The notes below the pieces were generated by a model. It was not told where the DNA came from. It made no database searches and saw only the letters and a program-made list of their open reading frames with translations. A program made the position numbers and the translations under genes. From Sordaria brevicollis (Eukaryota > Ascomycota > Sordariomycetes > Sordariales > Sordariaceae), in assembly GCA_033439795.1 (NCBI GenBank), contig JAUTDP010000008.1:558001-622000 (forward strand): DNA of 64,000 nucleotides, written 5' to 3'. Below are positions 11,702 through 20,841 of this stretch, piece by piece (the first letter of the stretch is position 1; each line of letters starts with the position of its first letter).

Positions 11702-12750
11702 GGAGTTTTCTCGACCCTTTTCAAGTCTGTTTTCCAGTTCAGCAAGCTCATTCGGGGCCTCTGAAGAAGCTTGGCCACTAAATGGACGCCGAGAACGATG
11801 ACGAGAGGGTAATATTATTTGAGACAGGAGAAGATGACAATATGGGCTTCGTTGTGAGGATGAAGGGTGGGGACTGGGGAGGAGGTGGAGATGGAGGAGT
11901 TTTGAAGTTACCTAGGTTTTTGTTTTCGTCCCGTGTAAAGGTCCTGTTCCGTATTAGATACCTATTGTTTTTGGGAATTTATTGAGACGGGTTGCTTTTA
12001 TTTATTTCTAAATAAAGAAGATTTACGCGCCCTGTTAGATTAATTTTGATGCTATGTGAGATTGGGAGTAGTAACGAAAGGGAGTATGTTGGTGGTTTGA
12101 TTTATGAAAAGGAGAGGACAAGAGCGGAAAGCCTAGTAGTCAAAAAATTCGACTGTTTATTCTTCTTGAAATATCAGACGAACTTTTCCTGAAATGTAAC
12201 TTTTATGAGACGAAAGTGTTATGGTGGTCCGCTGGAGATAGAAGGAGGGTATCTGGGCATAAGAGATCTTTCCCATCTACCTTCTTGGTAAGAGTAACAG
12301 ACCCTATTTGTAATATAGTAGATGAGATTTTCCTAGCCGTTAGGAGGCTTTGCGTGCAATTCCACCAGTCCCAAATATATCTCGGATATAGTAATCCTCT
12401 TCTTATTTCAGAGGATATAGATTCCCTTGACAAAGTATAAAGGAGTTGTAAGAAGGATGTGGGATAGAAAGGCGAGGGGAAAATGGATATACGGGATTTC
12501 CTTGCGGAATTAGACGGATGAGAATCAAGTGGTGACATAGATGTGGTGATAAATGGTTTGATTTATTTGAAGAGAGAGGAGAAAATAAACGAGTGAATGA
12601 TATTTTTGAACTTCTGTACCGGTTAGAGGGATATAGAGCCATTGGAGTGAAATTTCAAATAGTAGTATGATTATGTGAGAGGGAAAAATACCCGAATGAG
12701 TGGGAAGCATTATGGAGTTAAAAATAAGATGAGATGAAATGAATAACTAT
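11702..12750. other. Between the two membrane-protein relics
   Basis: Includes AT-rich sequence from about 11990 on. Open frames are short, and none has a recognisable motif. The right-hand part may hold decayed 3' sequence of the minus-strand relic. Confidence 0.4.
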
Positions 12751-13780
12751 CTATTGGTATATGATACACTCAATACTCCGAGTCGAGTTGAATTGGATCG
12801 CCGATTCGATTGACGTACGGAGGGAGATCTTGTTCAAATATTCGAGGATCTTGCCGACCGGAGACTTAAATTCATGCATGTACGGATCTTCCTCCTTGAA
12901 TGGATCATCCAGCCTGGAGAATACCATCCTATAAACCTAGCGAATCGTATCGTTGGGATCCCCAAAAAGCCATCGAGCCCCATCAAAACTGGCACTGAAT
13001 TCCGTCTGATATCGATGCTGAAGAATACCGGTAAAGATGACCAACCCCTCATCGTGGGATATCGGACTGAATGGCAGCTGGATGCCCGGGAGGACAGGAT
13101 GAGACGAAAGCTCCGAGCTGTATACGCTACTACGGAAGGAATCAGTATACTCGTTCGCAAATATAAACTGAATTGATGAGACGAAATGCAAAGGAAGTTG
13201 AGAATAAGAAAGGTGGTTCAAAGCGATGTACGTATTGGTTGAGGATTTGGCCCGTCTGCCACTGGGCGGTGTTCCCAGTTACCGCCAGATGGTAGCCTAG
13301 AACCGTAGGCCTGAGAATACAACGCTGGACGAAGTATCGGCCGGTGCATCCTCCATTCCGTTTGTATGTTGTTGCGATTATAATGTTGTAGCCATTGTCT
13401 CTCCAATTATCCGAAATTTCGATGGTGATCAGGGGTAAGTATTCGTCCGTGGGGGTCTTTGCTCTAAAGTTGTATGCTTTGCTTTTAGCCGCGGTGTAAG
13501 TCTCCGTCTAACTAAGGCCCTAAGTATAATAATATTAGGCTCAGTTCCTTCCAATGCTGAAGTGAGAGAATTGATTTACAGGAGCTGTCAACGTATAGTT
13601 GATATATACCTCGTTCGGAAACTGAATGGGCTCTCGCTACATCTCGCCGTGCCAAGCCCTCGAAGCCGGGAACGTAAACTTTATGCTCTTGTCAAAATCG
13701 TCAAAAAAAGTCGACGGGGTTATGTTGGGGGTGATGTAGATGTTTGCCATTCTATGGCATGGGGCTGCTACAAAAGTTAT

Positions 13781-14437
13781 GAGGAAACCTACATACACCC
13801 ACCCAAAACCTACCTACACCCAGAAAACCTACACACACCCAGTTTTTTCAAGGTGACAGCTGTCATGTAAATTTCCCTGTTTTAGCGGTAAATCTGACTG
13901 TTCTGTATGGTCACCAGCATGGTCAACCAACCTAACTGACCAACTGAACTGCGCCATCCCCATCAGCCAAATCTCGTGATAATTTCATGGTGTTTAGTAC
14001 AAACTGCAGCAAATCGGTTTCTCTACTCTATCCTAGGTAGGTACTCATGCAATAGGTGCAGTGTAGGGAGGTGCAGTGTAGGGAGGTGTAGTGTAGGGAG
14101 GTGTAGTGTAGGGAGGTATAGTGTAGGGAGGTGCAGTGTAGGGAGGTGCAGTGTAGGGAGGTGTAGGGAGGTGTAGGGAGGTGCAGTGTTGGGAGGTGTA
14201 GGGAGGTGTAGGGAGTTGCAGTATTGGGAGGTCTTGGTGTAATGTGTTGAGTTTGACTTTCGAAAATTTTTTGACCAAGTTACCTCTGGGTAGTGCAATG
14301 TTTCAATGCATCAGAATCCTGAAATTTAGCGGGTAAAAACGAGGTTTTCAATGTCAGGTGTCATGCAGCTGGCCCGGTGGACCCCTGCCAAGAACTGGGT
14401 GTATGTAGGTTTTGGGTGGGTGTATGTAGGCTTCCCC
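13781..14437. mobile_element. Non-autonomous DNA transposon (hAT-like MITE), 657 bp
   Basis: Terminal inverted repeats of about 40 bp begin GAGGAAACCTACATACACCC on the left and, in reverse complement, GGGGAAGCCTACATACACCC on the right; a few positions differ. The element is flanked by the 8-bp direct repeat AAAGTTAT (13773-13780 and 14438-14445). An 8-bp target duplication is typical of hAT elements. No transposase frame is present. Inside it is a 15-bp minisatellite (14056-14232). Confidence 0.85.
14056..14232. repeat. 15-bp minisatellite inside the MITE
   Basis: Repeats of GGTGCAGTGTAGGGA with C/T variation (GGTGTAGTGTAGGGA) and shorter GGTGTAGGGA units, about 12-14 in all. They create meaningless open frames of the type (PPYTA)n on the minus strand. 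Confidence 0.9.
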
Positions 14438-14702
14438 AAAGTTATAGAGCGCATGTTAGTAATCTCCAAATAAAAGAATTAATAAGGGCAAGGTCGACAA
14501 GACAAGTAGACAGGAGAAATGTACTTACACGATGTAGAATAGGCCTCGGGGGCCATATGCAGGAGGTCCCTGAGAATCTAATTGAAAGACGCAATGTCTG
14601 CAAAACCCAAAGTCCAATTGTTAGAGCGGGTGCCATGTATAACGTACCAAAAGGTATATAGGATGTGGACTTATATAAGACGTACACTACGAGGAAGAGC
14701 AT

Positions 14703-17498
14703 TATGGTGACGGCGGGTTGGTGGAGAAAGGTCGAGTATGAGACAGAGGGAAAAAAAAAAAAAAAAAGCGTCTGGGGAGCAGAGGGGAGGGGGTCAAATT
14801 CAGAGACTTTGGTGAGCTGGGAGACAGAGAAGACAAATTCTCGAAGGCTGAAGAAGAGAGGGAAAAAAAAGTCAGAGGGAGCGGGGGGATGGACGATATT
14901 AAATATCCGCTGAGAAGCCCCGAATAAGGACGCCGAAAGGCATCTGATTCGAATGATGGCACTTTGCTGTTACTAGGTAGAGGTGGGAAAGAAGGAAGTT
15001 ACGTAGGCCCTAGAGGGAGAGAACTTGAATAGCCCATCGGGGCCGAACGATAGGAACGGAACCGAAGATAATAAGGGACCAAGGATAGGAAGGCGCTAGA
15101 TGATAGAAAGTGGAAGACTGAGTGACGGGCCCCGAAGCCAGCAGAAAAACTGAGTGTCGGAAGGAGACGGTCGTGGGCTATGGAAGGCCCTGCAGGTAAT
15201 TGAGGAAAGAACGGCCCACATGGTTGTAAAAGGAGAGCTGGACTAGAACGGCGGAGAACGAGGACTGGGAGGCCCAAATCTCAATGACGCATACCAGGCA
15301 GCCACCACATCTCAATACGAAACCAAGGCAAGACCGACGAGAGCGCTTGTCTCTCGAGGTTGTTCATCTACTCTAGGTATATACCTCCGGCATGGACGAT
15401 ATGATGAAGATGTTGGAACCTTGTAAGTGAAGGGCCCAAAGCTGGAAGCCGGATGACGAAGGCCTACCCAGGTATCACTCACATGCCTTCCGTTTCTATA
15501 GACTCTTTGAGTCTCCCAGGTTAACTGTCACCTCCTGGTGTCTGTTCTTCCCCCTTCCTGCTTTTCTGGTTGAACTTGGAAGAATGACCAAGGAACACTG
15601 ACCCATCTGATCTTGGGGCCAGCATCAAGTACTCGTTGAGGACCAAGGCAGGTACGTTTGACATGAAATGGCAGCAGATAAGGCACGGTAACTTTCAGCG
15701 ACACAGGATCGAATCCAACTTACCGTATAATCTCGGGCTATCCGGAAAAGGGTTTCTTAAGTATTTTGGAGAACGCTCAAGTGCACTGCACGAAGACCTG
15801 CGTTTCTTCCCGCACACAAAAGGCGACATGTTAACGTTAGAGCCCGAAACCCTCTCAAATCACGACCATGTCCCGAGGCTTGATGGGCATGGCTGTTGCA
15901 GTATAACAGAGCGTTCTGCCAGATAAGGCCTGATTAGGCCAAATTACATAAGAAACCCTTTTCCGGATGGCCCGAAACTATACGGTAAATGGTTGGGGAC
16001 GAGCATACCGGTATGGACCGATGTGGCCCGGGCCCTTCCAGTCAAGTTCGGGCCCGACCCGAATGGAAGTAGATGTGTGGTGAGAGTGCACTAAATATGT
16101 ATGTACCTATCTCTACGAATTTTAGCTTCCGCAATAGACGCGTTCGGACTTTCCAATATTCTCGCGTCCAATTTAGTGGTTCGCTATTCAATCCCGGTTG
16201 TATTAAGTATTGCAGAAGGTACTATCAGAGATCGCAGGCGCATGTATGCAGTTATGAAAAATGCAAGTGATAGCCGTGGGTTCTAGAAGTAATAGCGACC
16301 TGCTTTTCCACCCTTTCCCCATTTGCAACGAGTGCCCGTTCTCGGACCTATACCTCCGGGCACCTTTCCTACCTCCTTCCATTTCTGTCCATTGCTCTTT
16401 CTAATTTCAAATTCAATATCTGTGCTATGGAAGTTGCTACTATGAAGCTCCGTCCTTTTACCCTTTCACTATCGCGGCCCTTGCCAAGTTGCTAGCTTTG
16501 TTGTTGCTCATAGTCTTACTGTAGGATTCGAGAGACGGCTCTACTTACGGCTTGAGCCCGTTGCTTTATATCACGGCGTTTGGATCCTGATCGGAAATTT
16601 TGGATTGAAAACTACTTTTGTAGGAAGGATGCTATCTCCGTTTCGGAATTCCTGAGGGCCGGGCTTGTGCGTAAACCCCCTTCATAGTAAATTATAATTC
16701 CCGTAAAGGCGAGCGAGAATGGCCTAAATGAAAAATAGACGGTGTTTCCCAAGATGGGAAATTGCAGTGGTGTCAAGCGATTTTCAAGTAAGAATAATTA
16801 CGGCTCGGCCCCGTGACCCCGTTATCGTCGGGCTATGAAGGAACCGGCTTATGTAAGAACGATTGATATCGTCGCCGCCAGATAAGCGCCCGCTATATTA
16901 TGGACCTCGTGGTCTTTATGGACTAAGGGATTTGGAGACTGTTCGTTTTTCGACGATAAAGAATAAAAGACGATAGAGATAATTTTACGAAAGCTTGGGA
17001 CGGGACGGAACGACGCGGTTCGGATGGAACTTCGAGTGTGAAAGTTTGAAGACGGGAGGAAAAAGATCTAGGTTCCAGAAAAAGATTGGGTGCTTATTAG
17101 TCATGAGTTTCTATGGAACGTAGGAAGAAGTTTCAATCCTAAGGAAAGAGAGAAGGTATTTATTATGAGGCCAGCCTTGCCTATATTCACCCGTTCCTGT
17201 TCTCTCATTTTTCGAGCTGGATATTACGAGGAAAGTATTAATAATATTGAAGGCAGGGTCAGTAATGAGGCTTACATGCAAAGAGGGGGAAAGGGTTAGG
17301 CCGGTTAATTTTCTTTTGTTGCCATGCTCCTTGGTTGTCTCTTCGAGTTTAAATATCACTTCTTCCTCGCCTTTTCTCATTCCAAAGTTTTCATCTGGTC
17401 GAGTATCCAAGTTCTATGATCCTATCCAAACTTGTGCTAGCAAATTCGTCTTTTTTTTTTTCTTATCCAAATATATATATCGGATTAAAGCTACAACT
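14703..17498. other. No supportable gene; one inverted repeat
   Basis: Only short, unsupported open frames. Contains an A17 run at about 14751 and an inverted repeat at 15719-15989. Between 16.3 and 17.0 kb nothing is recognised. Confidence 0.4.
15719..15989. repeat. Inverted repeat pair, about 37-bp arms
   Basis: The left arm (about 15721-15759, containing ATCCGGAAAAGGGTTTCTTA) returns in reverse complement at about 15949-15987 with a few transitions. The spacer is about 190 bp. It may be a short foldback element. Confidence 0.6.
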
Positions 17499-17911
17499 AT
17501 GTCCACTTTAAAAAAGACTTCGCCGAGCGTTAATAAAGCTCTTTCTCTTTTTCGGCCTCCCCGCTACATTTACTTCCTCGAGCGTGTCATCCTTGTAGTC
17601 TACCTTGGTAAGTTTCTTTGTTGCTTTCCTTCTATCTTGGTTCTATTCTTCCTTCTTGTACAATTATAGTCTCTAAACAAGATTTGACAAAAACCATATC
17701 TCTTTTTTATTTGATTTTAGCCTGCACGCTCTTCTTTGTCGTCCGACCAGATTTGTTTCTGAAGATTGCGCAGCTTGAAGACCGGATGGCTGCGGCCTCG
17801 TTTGTTTTCGTCGGTTTCGCCTTGCTTGTCGGTTTTTACGTCGTCTGTAAAGTATCGGATAATTATTTTATAGCCGGGTTCGAAAGGATGTTGGCGGTAG
17901 GTTTCTCTTGA
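17499..17911 (+). CDS. Small membrane protein with two hydrophobic segments
   Basis: Two exons, 17499-17607 and 17721-17911, give 99 aa. The phase-1 intron has donor GTAAGT and acceptor TTTTAG. The protein starts MSTLKKTSPSVNKALS, then hydrophobic VILVVYL-ACTLFFVV, a short polar loop RPDLFLKIAQLEDR, and a second hydrophobic segment SFVFVGFALLVGFYVV. The intron falls inside the first membrane segment with the same phase as in the small protein at 6.2-6.7 kb, which supports common origin; sequence identity is low. Function unknown. It sits about 300 bp from a fragment of the large membrane-protein family and 1.4 kb from the secreted-protein paralogue. Confidence 0.6.
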
Positions 17912-17999
17912 TACTAAGCGTTTGTAGTTTTGACTAAAGGAATTAGTTTTTTAATGTCATGTTTTAAGGCGCGTCGTCAGTGAGGTAATACTTATAGTT

Positions 18000-18052
18000 G
18001 GGGGTTGGGTGGGGGTTGGGTGGGGGTGGGGGTATGGGGGTTGTTGCCTTTA
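18000..18052 (+). other. G-run tract, quadruplex-capable
   Basis: Repeated GGGTTGGG/GGGTGGGGG runs on the + strand, at least six runs of three or more G within about 50 bp, just past the small membrane-protein gene. Confidence 0.8.
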
Positions 18053-18191
18053 ATATGATTTAATGAAACTATGAACACTCTTTTTTTTCCCCGTTATATA
18101 CCAAAACTAGTGCTTATGTCCCTTCTGAATATTCATCGTGTCATTTTGATCTCTTCAACTGTAAGACTGTTAGGTTCGTGGGTCTGGGTAT

Positions 18192-18716
18192 TCACTGGCT
18201 TTGCACATTCGCCAGTACTTGGTCTGTGCCTCTGTAGCCCGTGACCTCCGTTAACACTTCCATTATATCCTCTATGGCCAACCCAGGTTCGTTAGATGGG
18301 CTCTTGGAATTGGATAGACCACCTCGGGATGCAGTGGGCCCAGGGCCAGGGCTTAAAAAGAAGCTTGTGTAGGTAACGTCTGTATGACAGCCTTTGCGGT
18401 TCATGTTTATTTTAGGGTGCGGGTGGGCGGAAGGAACCTTGGTTCCAAAGGGATTGGTGGTTATGATGGATTGGAGTAAGATGTGAGGCGACTTGGTCCT
18501 GGAAATCGACCGTAACGTGAGACGGATATTTGAGGCATAACCCTGAGATATATAGTCAACCGGATCTGTGTTTGCGGGTGTCGGTCCCGAAGAGAGCTGT
18601 TTGGCGTGGCTTAAGCCTCGAAAAAGCGTTGTACGAGTTTTCGATTTGAAGTTGGAAGATGGTGAGGAGAGAAAAAGGGTTGGATAGTTAATCGGATGGT
18701 AGTTTTGGTGTTCCAA
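18192..18716 (-). pseudogene. Fragment of the membrane-protein family
   Basis: An open frame without a convincing ATG contains LLQSIITTNPFGTKVPSAHP, matching HITPSIMTTNPFGVRVPLAHP in the fourth exon of the copy at 1-1.6 kb. Neither the C-LRP motif nor the membrane segments were found nearby, so this appears to be a fragment of about one exon. A gene with unrecognised exons cannot be excluded. Confidence 0.6.
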
Positions 18717-19339
18717 GGTGGCCGAAGGGTAAATTGGGAAAGTGGGACGAGAGGAAAAGAAAGAATTTCATTCTATTTCCACCTTCCCATCTGATTTCAT
18801 ATTCAGTAGGAAAACGGTCTCTCATAAAAAAGCCTATTGTCTATGGAAAATCAGATTTCGTTTGGGGGCTCTATTCCTTTATATTTCATCTTGATGAAAT
18901 AAAGAGGTTGAAGTACTCAATATATAGATACCTATTTTGTAGAAAAGCGTCCAGAACCTAGCTTTGACTCGGAGATCAAATCAGGCCAAGGTCTGGTTAT
19001 TGGATGCACATCCGAGTGCCCTTCGTCTTTAGTATTAATACTATATCCCAGATCATGCAGTCATTTATGTACCCTACGAATGTCTTAGATTTGGACACGA
19101 TGCAGGCAAAAACATATATGTGCATGTTAAAATATTCATTATTTCTGATAGTGGCGGATACAAAAATTGATTTTTAGCATCTTTATCCAAGCCCTTATTA
19201 TACCGCATCAAATCATCCTCCCAATTTCTTTTCTCTTCATCTCTTCCTTCAACCTTAACCACCACTAAACTTCTATTATCAACATCAATATACCATCTAT
19301 CGCTCAAAGACTTTTTCCCAAAGCCCTAAACCGCCAACT
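18717..19339. other. Promoter region of the secreted-protein gene
   Basis: AT-rich, no gene seen. A CT/AC-rich leader (CTTCTATTATCAACATCAATATACC) precedes the ATG at 19340. Confidence 0.4.
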
Positions 19340-19791
19340 ATGAAGCTGTTGACAATTCTTACCATTTTGGCCCTTATCGGCCTCAACGCTTACGCCGTTC
19401 AGTTGGATGTGGCAAGATTGGCGCTTCTCAACGGGCGCTCCAATGCCCCCGACGACGGGACTCTTTGGTCCCGCTGCGTCGACACCGCGAGTTCTAGAGG
19501 AGAACCGTACTACGATTGGAAGTGTTTCTGTACGGGAGATGAGGGTGAGCAGTCGGCTACCATTAGGCAGGCGCTTCAGCGCGATCCGTTGTGGAATGAT
19601 GATGATGAGGAATGGGATAGGGTTGTTGGTAAGTTTCTAGCGGGAATGCCGACTCCTGTTCCAATTCTGTGCACAAGCGCTTCTGTCCATGACCGTGCAA
19701 GCTAACGTGTTTTGTCCACACAATAATAGAAGTTGTACATTCCGAGATCAAGGACTGGTGCAATAGGGTCCTGAAGGGGGATACCACCACT

Positions 19792-19826
<35 letters not shown>

Positions 19827-19887
19827 CGCCGCCGCCGCCGCCACCACCACCGCCACCGCCCGGAACCGCCGTCGCCGTCGGGCTTGA
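19340..19887 (+). CDS. Small secreted cysteine protein with Thr/Ala repeat tail
   Basis: Two exons, 19340-19628 and 19730-19887, phase-1 intron (GTAAGT, branch GCTAACG, acceptor AATAG), 148 aa. It starts MKLLTILTILALIGLNAYAV, a clear signal peptide. The core YDWKCFCTGDEGEQSATI and the second-exon start EVVHSEIKDWC mark it as a paralogue of the gene at 4.9-5.7 kb. After VLKGD the protein changes to 15 Thr, 5 Ala, 3 Thr and then a basic end RNRRRRRA. This tail is coded by an (ACGACC)n microsatellite followed by GCC/ACC repeats, so its length probably varies between strains. Role unknown; possibly secreted or wall-associated. Confidence 0.8.
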
Positions 19888-20841
19888 AGGAACCGCCGCC
19901 GCCAGCGATGAACGGGCGTCAAGGACCTGTGTGGGATTACAATGGGGACACGAAGCTAGGGACGGGGTGTGATAGATTATATAGTAGTTAGGTAATATAT
20001 AAAGGCATGTTCTGTTGAAGCCAAGTTCTTGCGATGCCCAAAAACGCCTTCGCCGTCAATTTCGTGGTTCCCTCTCGGAAGCAAAGACAACGAGAGCATA
20101 AGCAGCAGTTTCGAATAGAATGCATACATGCCCCAATTGCGTCCACGCCCTCGGTGAAGTTTGTTGTCGTCGCCATGGAATTTGGTTGCAGGAAAGAAAG
20201 TGTGAGAACCTTGATGGCCACGCCCTTATCGATAAGGTCCGATAAGACCCGATAAGGGCGGTGCGATAAGGACGGGACGCCTGCCGGGGAAACGTTATCG
20301 CTGGTGACTGGACTGCAAAACATCACTGCAGCATCGCGATTGCCTGATCGTTCTCCCAATGTCAAACGTCCTGAACATGTACCACGAGCTTACCCTCCGA
20401 GCCGCCGTCATCTCTGCGTTGGGCGACGACAACACCACCCAGATGGCTGTATTATGGGGAAAGGACGGAGCGTTGGACCACGTACATACTGCCTAGCAAG
20501 GTTACAACCCCTTTGGTACAAGGTAATGTTGTTGCGGATATTTGGAGGTAATCTGTCGTCTGGTCTTAAATGACCTTGGGTGTTATCAATGGGACCAAAT
20601 TTCGTTGGAAAGGGACAGAATGCGTTCTTGATATTGAAAGCAGATGAAAACAGTAATGCATTTTACCAAGTTTATACAGGAAGATATTCCAAGATCACCA
20701 ACGCCAAAATCCCAAGATGAACAACAAGCCAGAACCAACAGTAACAAACAAGCCAGTAAATCTAAGACAAACGAAACAAAGCCCCAATACCCATAACGAA
20801 CATCGACATCACACCTTTTACTTCTTAGTCTCCTCCCCACC
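19888..20841. other. Intergenic with a GATAAG-rich repeat
   Basis: No gene seen. At 20204-20270 GAGAACCTTGATGGCC is followed by a cluster of GATAAG units, including the inverted pair CGCCCTTATC..GATAAGGGCG. A related stretch occurs at 46434-46516. Confidence 0.5.

Larger units (their letters stand above)
12751..14702 (-). pseudogene. Membrane-protein family copy with three in-frame TAG codons and a transposon in an intron
   Basis: Exons 14648-14702, 14529-14597, 13580-13767, 13232-13507 and 12751-13167 join in one continuous frame (334 codons before the end). Three TAG triplets interrupt it, at 14578-14580, 13637-13639 and 12937-12939. It shows the family features: a short membrane segment, ITPNITPS, EISDNWRDNGYNII, QRCILRPTVLGYHLAV and FKSPVGKILEYLNKISLRT. 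The last aligns with the TSPMDSVLNTFRDLAMKA stretch of the copy at 11.2 kb. All three stops could come from CAG by one C-to-T change, the type RIP makes. A 657-bp element sits in the second intron between branch site and acceptor. The last membrane segment of the family was not found. Start codon uncertain. Confidence 0.75.

Noticed and set aside
14023..14298. Minus-strand frame with PPYT repeats
   Set aside because: Produced by the minisatellite inside the MITE.
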